Assembly (NCBI GenBank): GCA_947623505.1
Contig: CANQGT010000003.1
Span: 107,783 to 171,782 of the forward strand
DNA length: 64,000 bases
Source of the DNA: an uncultured Clostridia bacterium
Lineage (GTDB): Bacteria; Bacillota; Clostridia; Oscillospirales; Acutalibacteraceae
Direction: 5' to 3'
Shown here: piece after piece, positions 51,325 to 60,826 of the stretch
How positions within the stretch are numbered: the first letter of the stretch is position 1
How the letters are laid out: each line of letters begins with the position of its first letter
Position numbers and translations under genes: made by a program
Notes under the pieces: generated by a model
What the model was told of the DNA's origin: nothing
Databases searched by the model: none
What the model saw: only the letters and a program-made list of their open reading frames with translations

Positions 51325-52758
51325 TTATCCCAAAAGCTCTTTCAGTATCTTCGTTACCTCGCTTGCGGGAGCTTTGCCCCTGAGCGCGCGCATCGACTGC
51401 CCTATCAGATAGTTAAACGACGCTTCCTTGCCGCCTTTATACTCGTCAACGGCCTTTTGATTGCTCGCCAGCACTTCTTCGATAACTGGCTTTATCGCGC
51501 CCGTATCAGAAAGCATTTCCATATTATTCGCCTTAACGTATTCGGCGGGAATAACGTTTTCCTCAAACACGGCCTTGAACACCTTTTTGGCGGAATCCCT
51601 GCTTATCTTATTTGAATTGAGCAGATTGATTATCTCGCCGAGTGAATCCTCGCGAAACGCCATATTTTCAGGCGTCATATGATTGTCGTTTAGCATCTTC
51701 ATAAGCTCGCCCATTATCCAGTTGGCGCTGTCTTTCGGGTTACCTGTTATCTCCGCCGTTCTCTCAAAAAGTCTTACATACGCAACCGAAGAGCAAATCA
51801 TCGAGGTGTCGTATTCCGAAAGTCCGAAATCCGCCATATAGCGCTTTTTCTTCGCGTCGGGAAGTTCGGGAAGCGATAAGCGGATATTTTCAACGTATTC
51901 ATCCGTAAGGCGGACGGGAGGAAGATCGGGATCGGGGAAATATTTGTAATCCTGCGCGTCCTCCTTGCTTCTCATAGCGTAGGAAACGCCCTTGGAATCG
52001 TCCCATCTGCGGGTTTCCTGCACTACCCTTTCGCCGTCCTCAAGAAGCTCTATCTGCCGCTTTGCCTCGCTTTCAACGGCATTATGAATGGCCTTGAACG
52101 AATTTATATTCTTCATTTCCGTTCTTGTGCCGAATTTCGCCGCGCCCTTTTCCATAACGGAAACGTTTACGTCTGCGCGCAGAGAGCCCTCCTGCATTTT
52201 GCAGTCCGAAACACCGCAAAACTGAAGTATCTGCCTGAGTTTTTCAACGTATTCAACCGCCTCGTCGGCAGAGGAAATATCGGGCTCGGAAACTATTTCA
52301 AGAAGCGGAACGCCGCAGCGGTTGTAATTGACGAGCGTGCAATCCGACCACTCATCGTGAATCAGCTTGCCCGCGTCCTCCTCCATATGAATTTCGTGGA
52401 TACGCACCTTTTTTTTGCCGCCGTTAATACTGTCGTTTATCTCAACGTAACCGTTGCGGCAAATGGGCAGATAAAGCTGGCTTATCTGATACGCTTTCGG
52501 CAAATCGGGGTAAAAATAATTTTTCCTGTCGAACTTATTATACATTGTTATCTCGCAGTTTGTGGCAAGCCCCGTTCTGACGGCAAATTCAAGCACCTTT
52601 TCGTTTAGAACGGGCAGAGTGCCGGGCATACCGGAGCATATCTCGCAAACGTGCGTATTCGGCTCTCCCCCAAACTCAGTTGAGCAGGAGCAGAATATTT
52701 TTGTTTTCGTGGCAAGCTCGGTGTGCACCTCAAGCCCGCATACGGTAGAGTATTCCAT
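51325..52758 (-). CDS. gatB: Asp-tRNA(Asn)/Glu-tRNA(Gln) amidotransferase subunit B
   Basis: A 477-residue GatB. Motifs: YSTVCGLEVHTELATKTKIF near the N-terminus, MPGTLPVLNEKVLEFAVRTG, FDRKNYFYPDLPKAYQISQL, and the C-terminal YqeY-like tRNA-binding tail. The start is ATG 52758 behind GGGAGGGCGAGG; longer in-frame upstream sequence would overlap gatA and is excluded. GatB phosphorylates misacylated Asp- or Glu-tRNA before transamidation. Confidence 0.96.
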   Translation of the reverse strand: MEYSTVCGLEVHTELATKTKIFCSCSTEFGGEPNTHVCEICSGMPGTLPVLNEKVLEFAVRTGLATNCEITMYNKFDRKNYFYPDLPKAYQISQLYLPICRNGYVEINDSINGGKKKVRIHEIHMEEDAGKLIHDEWSDCTLVNYNRCGVPLLEIVSEPDISSADEAVEYVEKLRQILQFCGVSDCKMQEGSLRADVNVSVMEKGAAKFGTRTEMKNINSFKAIHNAVESEAKRQIELLEDGERVVQETRRWDDSKGVSYAMRSKEDAQDYKYFPDPDLPPVRLTDEYVENIRLSLPELPDAKKKRYMADFGLSEYDTSMICSSVAYVRLFERTAEITGNPKDSANWIMGELMKMLNDNHMTPENMAFREDSLGEIINLLNSNKISRDSAKKVFKAVFEENVIPAEYVKANNMEMLSDTGAIKPVIEEVLASNQKAVDEYKGGKEASFNYLIGQSMRALRGKAPASEVTKILKELLG

Positions 52759-52771
52759 ACCTCGCCCTCCC

Positions 52772-54238
52772 TTAATCGAATTTCGGCTTACGCAGGTGCC
52801 AATCGGTGGCGCGCTGATAGGCGTTGCCCGCGCAGAGTATCGTTTTTTCGTCAAAAGGCTTGCCGATAAGCTGCATACCGACGGGCATACCGTTTTCGTC
52901 AAACCCGCAGGGCAGCGCAAGCGACGGCAGACCCGCAATGTTTATCATAACCGTGTAAATATCGCCGAGGTACATCGCAAGCGGGTCGCTTAATCCCTCG
53001 CCCATTTTCAGCGCCGTGGTAGGTGCGACGGGGCCGAGGATAAAATCGTATTTTTCAAAGGCTTCGTTAAACGCTTTGACTATAAGCCCCTTGACCTTAA
53101 GCGCTTTGATATAGTATGCGTCAAAATATCCGCTTGAAAGCACGAAATTGCCGAGCATTATGCGCTTTTTGACCTCCATACCGAAACCCTCGGAACGGGA
53201 TTTGAAATACACATCGCGCAGATTTTCGGCATTCGGCGATTTATAGCCGTATTTTATACCGTCAAACCTTGAAAGATTTGAGCATGCCTCGGCGCAGGCA
53301 ATTATATAATAAGCGGGGATAGCGTATTCAACTATGGGCATTGGGAATTCCTCTACCCGCGCGCCGAGCGCCTCCATCTCCTTTGCGGCGGCTTTAACGC
53401 TTTTCGCCACGCTCCCGCTTATTCCCTCACCGAAGAAATCTGCGGGAATACCTATCTTTTTGCCCTTTAAATCGCGGGAATTTTTTATATCGCAGATATC
53501 AAACCCGCCGCCCTGCATTGAGGTGCCGTCCTTTTCGTCCTTTCCGCTTATCAGGGAAAAAGCGGCGGCCACGTCAAGAGCGTTTTTGCCTATCGGGCCT
53601 ATCTGGTCAAGCGATGAAGCGTAGGCAATTAAACCGTATCTCGAAACGGCGCCGTAAGTGGGCTTAAGCCCCGTAACGCCGCAGAAAGAGCAGGGCTGGC
53701 GTATGGAGCCGCCCGTGTCGGAGCCCAAAGCGATAAAGCTTTCGCCCGCGGCAACTGCCGCCGCCGCTCCGCCCGAGGAACCGCCCGGCACCCTCGTTGT
53801 ATCCCACGGATTTTTTGTTGCCGAATAATAAGAAGTTTCGGTTGTGGAGCCCATGGCAAACTCGTCCATATTCACTTTGCCGCAAGGAACCGCGCCCGCT
53901 TCTTTTAGCTTTTTTATAACGGTCGCGTCATACGGCGGAATAAAATTGCTGAGGATTTTTGAAGCGCAGGAGGTAATTTCACCCTTGGTGCAGATATTAT
54001 CCTTTATCGCGACGGGAACACCCGCGAGAGGCGAGTCGGTTTTGCCCTCCTCTATAAGCTTTTGCGCGTTTTTCGCTTGCTCAAGAGCGGTTTCCCTGTC
54101 AAATCTGACATAGCAGTTATATGCCCCGTCTTTTTTTTCAACGGCGGCGGCAACCGCCTCAACGGCGTCCATTGAGGTCAACTCGCCTTTTTTTATCATT
54201 TCGGCTGTTTCAAGAGCCGTCAATTCAAGAATTTCCAT
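52772..54238 (-). CDS. gatA: Asp-tRNA(Asn)/Glu-tRNA(Gln) amidotransferase subunit A
   Basis: A 488-residue amidase-signature enzyme. The Lys-cisSer-Ser triad is in PVAIKDNICTKG (Lys about 79) and GSSGGAAAAVAAGESFIALG, followed by GSDTGGSIRQPCSFCGVTGL. It releases ammonia from glutamine for GatB. Start ATG 54238, 12 bp after gatC. Confidence 0.97.
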   Translation of the reverse strand: MEILELTALETAEMIKKGELTSMDAVEAVAAAVEKKDGAYNCYVRFDRETALEQAKNAQKLIEEGKTDSPLAGVPVAIKDNICTKGEITSCASKILSNFIPPYDATVIKKLKEAGAVPCGKVNMDEFAMGSTTETSYYSATKNPWDTTRVPGGSSGGAAAAVAAGESFIALGSDTGGSIRQPCSFCGVTGLKPTYGAVSRYGLIAYASSLDQIGPIGKNALDVAAAFSLISGKDEKDGTSMQGGGFDICDIKNSRDLKGKKIGIPADFFGEGISGSVAKSVKAAAKEMEALGARVEEFPMPIVEYAIPAYYIIACAEACSNLSRFDGIKYGYKSPNAENLRDVYFKSRSEGFGMEVKKRIMLGNFVLSSGYFDAYYIKALKVKGLIVKAFNEAFEKYDFILGPVAPTTALKMGEGLSDPLAMYLGDIYTVMINIAGLPSLALPCGFDENGMPVGMQLIGKPFDEKTILCAGNAYQRATDWHLRKPKFD

Positions 54239-54250
54239 AGCCCTGCCCCC

Positions 54251-54538
54251 TTACTCAACCGTTTTCGGAACGACGAAAGCGCCGTCGCTGCTTTCGGGAG
54301 CGTTGGCGACTATATCTTCGGGGCTCATTGAGACCTTGACCTCATCGGGGCGGAACACGTTTACAAGCGGGAAGCAATGGCTCATCGCCTCAACGCCCTG
54401 AGTGTCCAGCTCGTTGAGCTTATCAATATAGGTGAGAATATCCTGAAGTTCCCCGCCCACCTTTTTTTCCTCGTCCTCAGAAAGGGTTATCCTTGCGAGA
54501 GACTCCAGATATTTTATCAAATCGGGAGTGATTTTCAA
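54251..54538 (-). CDS. gatC: Asp-tRNA(Asn)/Glu-tRNA(Gln) amidotransferase subunit C
   Basis: A 95-residue GatC starting at TTG 54538: MKITPDLIKYLESLARITLS with the family motif continuing LSEDEEKKV and the C-terminal APESSDGAFVVPKTVE. GGAGG lies eight bases upstream. An ATG a few bases earlier (in GGAGGAATGG) is out of frame, so TTG decides the start. The length then equals normal GatC. Confidence 0.94.
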   Translation of the reverse strand: MKITPDLIKYLESLARITLSEDEEKKVGGELQDILTYIDKLNELDTQGVEAMSHCFPLVNVFRPDEVKVSMSPEDIVANAPESSDGAFVVPKTVE

Positions 54539-54567
54539 TTTCCATTCCTCCACACTAAAAATTCTGT

Positions 54568-54636
54568 CGGGCAAGCCCGCTCAGGCGTTTTGATTACGCC
54601 TGAAATAAACGCTAAACCCGCCGTTTTTGAGGCGGG
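54568..54636 (-). terminator. Cluster of three stem-loops between aspS and gatC
   Basis: Read on the minus strand from aspS: CCCGCC/GGCGGG with an 8-nt loop (54617-54636), then CAGGCGT/ACGCCTG with a 7-nt loop (54582-54602), then CGGGC/GCCCG (54568-54579). T-runs are modest (TTTAGCGTTTATTT). They may end aspS transcription partially or shape the gatC leader. Confidence 0.45.
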
Positions 54637-54648
54637 ATGCTTTAAATT

Positions 54649-56403
54649 CTACTTTTCGGGCGCAGGTCTGCGCAGCTTGATATGCGTTTCGCGCAGCTGC
54701 ATTTCCGTAACGCCGTTGGGTGCGCCCAACAGCATATCCTGCGCGTTTGAGTTCATCGGGAAGGCTATTACCTCCCTGATATTCTCCTCGTCTTTGAGAA
54801 GCATTATCATTCTGTCTATGCCGGGCGCCATTCCCGCGTGAGGAGGCGCGCCGTAATGAAACGCCTTGTAAAGAGCGCCGAATTTTTCTTTTACGTCTTC
54901 TTCGCTGTAGCCCGCCATTTCAAATGCCTTTACCATAACATCGGGGCGGTGATTTCTGACCGCGCCGGACGAAAGCTCAACGCCGTTGCAGACTATATCG
55001 TACTGATACGCTTTTATCTTCAGCGGATCCTCGTTCAAAAGCGCGTCCATCTCGCCCTGCGGCATCGAAAACGGATTATGTGTAAATATCAGCTTGCCGT
55101 CCTCGTCCTTTTCAAACATCGGAAAATCGGTAATATAGCAAAGCTCAAATCTGTTTTTATCTATAAGATCAAGGCGGTTTGCAAGCTCCGTTCTTATCTG
55201 CCCCGCGAAATCGTTTACATGCTTCGGCGTGTCGCAGATAAAGAACAGAGTATCGTCCGTTTTAAGATCGAGCATTTCTTTAAGCTGTGCTCTCTGCTCG
55301 GGCGTGAGGAATTTATCTATCGGGCCTTTATATGAGCCGTCCTCAAGAACGGTGATATAGCCGAGCCCTTTCATTCCTATTTCAAGAGCGAACTGCGTTA
55401 TTTTTTCAAACCAGCCCTTGCTCTGCTTAGCGCCGTTCGGCACTACGATACCGCGCGTCGGTCTGCCTTTAAACGCTTTGAAATCCACCTTGGAGAAAAA
55501 CTCCGTTAAATCAACAATAACGAGCGGATTTCTCAAGTCGGGCTTATCGGTACCGTATTTCAGCATTGCCTCCTCATAGGGTATCCTCACAAACGGAGCG
55601 GGGCTTACCTTTTTCAAACCGCCGAATTTTGTGAAAACGTCGTAAAGCACTTCTTCCGTTACGGCGAAAATGTCCTCCTGAGTGGCAAACGCCATTTCAA
55701 AATCGAGCTGGTAAAACTCGCCGGGCGAACGGTCGGCTCTCGCGTCCTCATCACGGAAGCACGGAGCTATCTGAAAGTATCTGTCAAACCCCGAAACCAT
55801 AAGAAGCTGCTTGAATTGCTGAGGAGCCTGAGGCAAAGCGTAAAACTTGCCCTCGTGCTTGCGGCTCGGGATTATATAATCCCTTGCGCCCTCAGGTGAG
55901 GAGCAGGTGAGGATAGGCGTTGTGATCTCCGTAAATCCGAGCTCCGTCATCTTTTGGCGAAGAAACGCTATGACCTTGCTGCGGAAAACTATATTGTCGT
56001 GCACCTTTTTATTTCTCAAATCAAGAAAACGGTAGGTAAGGCGCATATCCTCCCTCGTTTCCTTTGATTCCGAAATTTCAAACGGTAAATTTTCGGTGCA
56101 TGCTCCGAGCATTTTAAGACTGCTCACTTTTACCTCAAGCTCGCCCGTTGCAAGCTTTTTGTTTACCGTTTCCTCGTCTCTTTTGACTACAACGCCCTCA
56201 ACGGATATAACGCTTTCCTTTTTAAGGTGATTTATAAGGTCGCCGTCGTTTACCACTACCTGCGTTATGCCGTATTCGTCGCGAAGATCGATAAAAGCCA
56301 CGCCGCCGTGATCTCGTATAGTATCCACCCAGCCGGCAAGCGAAACCCGCTGACCGAGGTTATCAAAAGTCAATTCATTGCAGTTGTGCGTTCTGTATGC
56401 CAT
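54649..56403 (-). CDS. aspS: Aspartyl-tRNA synthetase
   Basis: A 584-residue bacterial-type AspRS. It has an N-terminal OB fold (LGQRVSLAGWVDTIRDHGGV), class II motif 2 (FQIAPCFRDEDARADRSPGE), the bacterial GAD insertion domain (about 290-410) and motif 3 (HAGMAPGIDRMIMLL). It charges tRNA(Asp). The neighbouring gatCAB raises the possibility that it is non-discriminating and also forms Asp-tRNA(Asn); this is inference. Confidence 0.96.
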   Translation of the reverse strand: MAYRTHNCNELTFDNLGQRVSLAGWVDTIRDHGGVAFIDLRDEYGITQVVVNDGDLINHLKKESVISVEGVVVKRDEETVNKKLATGELEVKVSSLKMLGACTENLPFEISESKETREDMRLTYRFLDLRNKKVHDNIVFRSKVIAFLRQKMTELGFTEITTPILTCSSPEGARDYIIPSRKHEGKFYALPQAPQQFKQLLMVSGFDRYFQIAPCFRDEDARADRSPGEFYQLDFEMAFATQEDIFAVTEEVLYDVFTKFGGLKKVSPAPFVRIPYEEAMLKYGTDKPDLRNPLVIVDLTEFFSKVDFKAFKGRPTRGIVVPNGAKQSKGWFEKITQFALEIGMKGLGYITVLEDGSYKGPIDKFLTPEQRAQLKEMLDLKTDDTLFFICDTPKHVNDFAGQIRTELANRLDLIDKNRFELCYITDFPMFEKDEDGKLIFTHNPFSMPQGEMDALLNEDPLKIKAYQYDIVCNGVELSSGAVRNHRPDVMVKAFEMAGYSEEDVKEKFGALYKAFHYGAPPHAGMAPGIDRMIMLLKDEENIREVIAFPMNSNAQDMLLGAPNGVTEMQLRETHIKLRRPAPEK

Positions 56404-56475
56404 TTATATTTTCCTTTCAGCAAAGCGTTATTTAAAAATCGTTTTGCGATAATTCCGTAATAGTATAGCATAATA

Positions 56476-56504
56476 ATTTTAAATTGTATATATAAAATAT
56501 GCAA
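56476..56504 (-). promoter_or_regulatory. Candidate promoter of aspS
   Basis: On the minus strand TTGCAT, 17 bases, then TAAAAT, about 70 bases before the ATG. The region is AT-rich. There is no T-box-like leader. Confidence 0.4.
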
Positions 56505-56584
56505 AAATTTCTTGCTGTTCCGCCCTAAAACGGCGCTGATTTCACTAAATCGACCTATAAGACAGACCGATAAAACGCCGCCTG

Positions 56585-56959
56585 TTATGAAAAATCATAC
56601 GGCTTTGCCGTTTCATGGGCGCGGTATTCGTGCTTTTCATAGTATCCGATAAGTTTTTTGCCGCCGTCACGCAGCGCGACCATATATACGTCCTTATCCT
56701 CTTTCGGATTTTTAAATGTGTGAACGATATTGTTGCTTTCGCTCTTTTTAAACCACTCGATAACTTTAAGTATCAGCTCCCGTGATTTTTCGTTGTGGCA
56801 GTCAAGGATATTGCTGCCTATCAGCTTTTCGCCGCCGCGTTTCGCGTAGCGCTCCGCCGCGCACGGATTCATATAGACTATCGTGTTGCTCATATCGCAG
56901 ATTACGATAGGAGCCCTGTCCGCGTCAAGAACGCTTTTGTAAAATGCCGAAAGTTCCAT
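56585..56959 (-). CDS. Single PAS-domain protein
   Basis: A 124-residue cytoplasmic protein made of one PAS domain: VICDMSNTIVYMNPCAAERY, then GSNILDCHNEKSRELILKVI and a beta sheet to the C-terminus. The GxxxxxCHxxKS pattern resembles the PAS domain of DUF438-type proteins, where the His follows a Cys; it could bind haem or another ligand, but that is inference. It begins two bases after the uidA stop with a GGAG ribosome-binding site inside the uidA end, so it is the second gene of that unit. Confidence 0.82.
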   Translation of the reverse strand: MELSAFYKSVLDADRAPIVICDMSNTIVYMNPCAAERYAKRGGEKLIGSNILDCHNEKSRELILKVIEWFKKSESNNIVHTFKNPKEDKDVYMVALRDGGKKLIGYYEKHEYRAHETAKPYDFS

Positions 56960-56961
56960 AA

Positions 56962-58767
56962 TTATTCTCCTTTATTATTGCATTTATAGCCGAAATCGGG
57001 TATTTCTCCCCAGCGTTTTCTGAAATAATGCGCCGCCAGCTTCGGCCGCCTGTCCCTCGTGAAAAGGCCTTTTTTGTTGCCGTCCACCCTCATAACGCCC
57101 TGAACCGTGGCGAAATCGGCAAAATTCCAAACCTGCTCGCCCACCACAAAGCCGTATTTATCAAGGACGGAATTTATCGCCTCGTAAAATTCAAGCTGAT
57201 ATTCCTCACTAAAGGTATTCGCGGTAACGCTGTGAATACCCGCCGCGGCGTCGGCACCGTATTCCGTTATCATAAGCGGCTTGCAAAACTTTGAGAAATA
57301 TTCCATTTCCGCCGTCATCGCCTGCTTTGCCGCGTCAAGATCGCCCGCGAAAATATACCAGCCGTAGTATCTGTTTAAGCAGATTATATCGGATAACTCC
57401 GTAACCTTATCCTTCACATAATCGTTATTGCAAGCAACAACGGTAACGGGCCTGCTCTGCGGATCAAGGCGGTGGGCAAGATCATAGAGCGTTTTGAAAT
57501 ATTCGCGCGCCTTTTCGGGATTTCCCGTGGAATCGGGTTCGTTGGCAAGCGACCACGCGACGACACAGGGGTGGTTTTTATCCCTCGCGATCATTTCGGA
57601 TAAAACCTCTTTGTGCCGAAGTGACCTTAAATCGAGTTTTTTCTTGACCTCCCCGTCCGCGTCGGGGAAAGCGAGACCGACGGCGGGCGTTTCGCCTATT
57701 ACGACTATCCCCTCCTCGTCGCAGAGAGAAAGCATTTCCTCCGCGTAAGGATAATGGGAAGTTCTGAAAGAATTGGCGTTTATCCATTTCATCAGGGATA
57801 TATCCTTAACGTTCAGCGCGCCGTCGTAGCCTCTGCCGCGCGTTTCGCTGTCCTCATGCTTGCCGAAGCCCTTAAAATAAAACGGCTTGCCGTTGATAAG
57901 AAACTTTTCCCCTTTTATCTCAATGCTGCGTATGCCGAATTTCTGATAATAGCAGTCGTCGCCGAAAGTGACCTTCGCGGTGTAAAGATAGGCGTTATTC
58001 GGCTCCCAAAGGTGAGGATTTTCAATAATAAATTCACTGCCCGCGTCAACGCCCCGCGCGATTTCTCTGCCCTCTTTGTCGAAAACGGAGATCTTTGCAT
58101 TTCCCTTTTTTGAAAGGCTCACGTCCGCTTTTACGACGGCAAAGCCGTCCTTTATTTCGCTTACGATGCTTATATCGCTTATATATTCCGTCGGCATTAC
58201 GCAAAGGAAAACAGGCCTGTTTATGCCGCAGTAGTTAAAAAAATCGAAATTCGGGTAATTTTTGTTTTTGATTTTCGTTTTGAGAACGCTTTCAAAATCG
58301 GGCGGAGCATCGCCGAACATAGCCTTTTTTATTTCGTTGCCCACGGGCAGCGTGGAAAGATCTATCCTGTTATCGACCGCCACGCAAAGCAGATTTTGCT
58401 CTTCAAGAAAAAGCGGATCAAGCTCTGCCTCAAACGGCAGAAATCCGCCCGTATGGCTCACAATCCGCTTTCCGTTAAGCCATACCTCCGCGTTATGCGC
58501 AACGGCTCCGAACCTCAGCACAAGACGCTTGCTCTTCAGCTCATTCGGCACGGAAAATCGGCGCTGATAATAAGCGTAGCCGTAATGCTCCCTGTATTTT
58601 TTATCGGCTTTCTGATCATTATACGAGGCGGGAACAAACATCTTTTCGGATTTCTCCAAAGGCACGGCGAGGCATTTTTTGTCAAGGCTTTCGCCGCCGA
58701 GGCAAAAATCCCATAACCCGCCGAGATCAAAAACCGTTCTTTTTTCATTCATCTGAGGATAGAGCAA
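56962..58767 (-). CDS. uidA: Beta-glucuronidase (GH2), UidA-type
   Basis: A 601-residue GH2 enzyme that aligns along its length with E. coli UidA (603). The sugar-binding and jelly-roll domains are followed by the TIM barrel. The acid/base Glu is in WSLANEPDS (about 408), the nucleophile Glu in LMITEYGADAAAGIHS (about 501), and the glucuronate-recognition N-x-K motif in VDGNKKGLFTRDRRPK. The active-site loop between VGLAF and MIARDKNHP is about 11 residues shorter than in E. coli, closer to mini-loop 1 forms. It removes glucuronate from glycans or host conjugates in the cytoplasm. The start is TTG 58767, matching the UidA N-terminus. It is divergent from the rhamnosidase gene. Confidence 0.9.
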   Translation of the reverse strand: MLYPQMNEKRTVFDLGGLWDFCLGGESLDKKCLAVPLEKSEKMFVPASYNDQKADKKYREHYGYAYYQRRFSVPNELKSKRLVLRFGAVAHNAEVWLNGKRIVSHTGGFLPFEAELDPLFLEEQNLLCVAVDNRIDLSTLPVGNEIKKAMFGDAPPDFESVLKTKIKNKNYPNFDFFNYCGINRPVFLCVMPTEYISDISIVSEIKDGFAVVKADVSLSKKGNAKISVFDKEGREIARGVDAGSEFIIENPHLWEPNNAYLYTAKVTFGDDCYYQKFGIRSIEIKGEKFLINGKPFYFKGFGKHEDSETRGRGYDGALNVKDISLMKWINANSFRTSHYPYAEEMLSLCDEEGIVVIGETPAVGLAFPDADGEVKKKLDLRSLRHKEVLSEMIARDKNHPCVVAWSLANEPDSTGNPEKAREYFKTLYDLAHRLDPQSRPVTVVACNNDYVKDKVTELSDIICLNRYYGWYIFAGDLDAAKQAMTAEMEYFSKFCKPLMITEYGADAAAGIHSVTANTFSEEYQLEFYEAINSVLDKYGFVVGEQVWNFADFATVQGVMRVDGNKKGLFTRDRRPKLAAHYFRKRWGEIPDFGYKCNNKGE

Positions 58768-58830
58768 AGAAAACGCCCCCTTATAAAATCATCTATTAGA
58801 ATAACACAAATTTAAAATTATTACAATTAT

Positions 58831-58859
58831 TTGATTTAAAATATCCCGTGTGATATAGT
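58831..58859 (+). promoter_or_regulatory. Promoter of the GH78-like gene
   Basis: TTGATT, 17 bases, then TATAGT in the 127-bp region shared with the divergent uidA gene. The GH78 ATG follows 35 bases later with GGCGGTG. Confidence 0.5.
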
Positions 58860-58894
58860 AAGTTTTACGGACTTGTATTCGGGGCGGTGAAAAA

Positions 58895-60826
58895 ATGGGA
58901 TATGTTTTTAAAAGCAAATGGATAACCGCGCGCGAATTTGAAAACGGCGCGCGGGAAATCAAAAATTTCTATATGAATGTAAAAAAGGATTTCGTTATTA
59001 AAAACGCTGAGACCGCATATGTAAATATCACGGCGGACGATTACTATAAACTGTACGTCAACGGAAAATTTGTAGGTCAAGGGCCCGCGCCGTCCTACAG
59101 TTTTTCGTATAACTACAACAGATTTGATATAACTCCGTTTATCAAAGAGGGCAAAAATACCGTTTCGGCCTTGGTTTATTATCAGGGGCTTATAAACCGC
59201 GCTTTTGTGAGCGGCGACGGCAGGCAAGGCCTGATTGCCGATATTTTTATTGACGGCGACTACGCTTTCGGAACGGACGAAACGTGGCGTTACGGCAAGG
59301 ACGGCAGTTTTATCGGCACACGCACCTACGGCTATGACACCGCTTTCGCGGAGGACAGGGATATGCGTTCGCGGGACGCAGATTTGATTCCGTGCGCCGT
59401 AAAAAAGCACGATTATATTTTCTGCGAAAAGCCCTTTCCCGCCGTTGAGATTTACCTCGTATCAGTTGAACCGACCGTTTCAAAAAACAGATATTTCTAT
59501 GATTTCGGGCGGGAATACGCGGGAAACCTGAGGGTTACGGCGGTAAGCGAAAGAGACGGCGCGAAAATTATTATACGCTGTGCGGAGGAGCTTGACGAAA
59601 GCGGACTTCGATACAATCTGCGCTGCGGATGCGATTACGAAGAGACCTGCATACTCAAAAAAGGCGAAAATATCATAGAGCAATACGATTACAAGGGTAT
59701 GCGCTACACGGAGATATCAGCCGAAAGCGGTGTTTCTGTAAAGAGCGCTCAGCTTCTCGCAAGGCATTATCCGTTTCCCGAAATATCCGCAAAAATCAAG
59801 ACAGACGACGAAAATCTCAAAGCCGTGTTTGAGCTTTGCAAACACACCGTGCTTTACGGCGCGCAGGAGGCGCTTATCGACTGCCCCACAAGAGAAAAAG
59901 GTCAATATTTGGGCGACGCGTTTATTTCTGGCTTTTCGCATCTGATACTTACCAAAGACGATAGGCTGCTTAAAAAAGCGCTTGAAAACGCCGTGCAGTC
60001 CTTAAAATTTTCAGGTGAGTTTTTAGCCGTTTCGCCCTGCTCGCTGAAGCAGAAAATAGCCGATTACGCCCTGCTCTTTCCGCTTATGTGCCTGCGGTAT
60101 TACGAATATACCGAGGACGCGGCGTTTCTTGAAAAAATGCTTTGCGCTTGCGAATATATAAATCGTTATTTCAAAAAATTCGCCGACGGAGACGGTCTGC
60201 TGAACACCGTAAATGAGCAGTGGAATCTTGTTGACTGGCCGGAAAATTGCAGGGACGGCTATGATTTTGATTTGAGCAATCCGATATGCGAGGGGCGGCA
60301 CAACGCCGTAAACGCATATTATATCTGCGCTTTGGATAGTACGGAAAAGATAAAAGATATTCTCGGCGTTCCATATAAGAGCCGTTCGGCGGAGCTTAAA
60401 ACCGCTTTTAACAGAGCGTTTTTAAACAGCGCAACGGGGCTTTATACGGACAGCGAAAAAACGGAGCATTCAAGCGTGCATTCCAATATGCTCGCTCTCG
60501 CGTTCGGCATTTGCCCGAAGGAAAGCGTAAAAAAAACAGCCGATTATCTTGTTGAAAGAGGAATGCGCTGCTCCGTTTTCGCATCGTATTTTTATCTTAA
60601 AGCGCTTTGCGAGGCGGGCAGATACGGCGATGCGTATAAAGCGATAGTATCAAAGGGCAAAAACAGTTGGCTTAATATGATAAGCGAGGGCGCCACGACC
60701 TGCTTTGAGGCTTGGAGCAAGGAGCAAAAACACAACACAAGCCTGTTTCACCCGTGGGCGGCTTCGCCGATAATTATTTTATTTGAGGAACTGCGCGGCA
60801 AGGCCGATTTTGAAATATATTACTAA
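58895..60826 (+). CDS. Alpha-L-rhamnosidase-like glycoside hydrolase (GH78)
   Basis: A 643-residue cytoplasmic protein, shorter than typical GH78 enzymes of about 900. N-terminal beta-sandwich segments (ADDYYKLYVNGKFVGQGPAP) precede an (alpha/alpha)6 barrel containing LIDCPTREKGQYLGDAFISG (about 328), which corresponds to the GH78 DCPxRE catalytic segment. It also has VNEQWNLVDWPE and the C-terminal MISEGATTCFEAWS motif. It probably releases rhamnose or a related sugar from plant glycosides. The divergent layout with uidA suggests joint use in glycoside utilisation (inference). Confidence 0.82.
   Translation: MGYVFKSKWITAREFENGAREIKNFYMNVKKDFVIKNAETAYVNITADDYYKLYVNGKFVGQGPAPSYSFSYNYNRFDITPFIKEGKNTVSALVYYQGLINRAFVSGDGRQGLIADIFIDGDYAFGTDETWRYGKDGSFIGTRTYGYDTAFAEDRDMRSRDADLIPCAVKKHDYIFCEKPFPAVEIYLVSVEPTVSKNRYFYDFGREYAGNLRVTAVSERDGAKIIIRCAEELDESGLRYNLRCGCDYEETCILKKGENIIEQYDYKGMRYTEISAESGVSVKSAQLLARHYPFPEISAKIKTDDENLKAVFELCKHTVLYGAQEALIDCPTREKGQYLGDAFISGFSHLILTKDDRLLKKALENAVQSLKFSGEFLAVSPCSLKQKIADYALLFPLMCLRYYEYTEDAAFLEKMLCACEYINRYFKKFADGDGLLNTVNEQWNLVDWPENCRDGYDFDLSNPICEGRHNAVNAYYICALDSTEKIKDILGVPYKSRSAELKTAFNRAFLNSATGLYTDSEKTEHSSVHSNMLALAFGICPKESVKKTADYLVERGMRCSVFASYFYLKALCEAGRYGDAYKAIVSKGKNSWLNMISEGATTCFEAWSKEQKHNTSLFHPWAASPIIILFEELRGKADFEIYY

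Noticed and set aside
52759..52938. Sixty-codon N-terminal extension of gatB
   Set aside because: It overlaps the 3' end of gatA, lacks GatB similarity and lies before a good ribosome-binding site at ATG 52758.
54539..54574. Upstream GatC start giving 107 residues
   Set aside because: The added residues lie upstream of the GGAGG site; the TTG at 54538 gives the family length of 95.
56404..56584. T-box leader before aspS
   Set aside because: No stem I, T-box sequence or antiterminator pattern is visible; the interval is AT-rich with a plain promoter.
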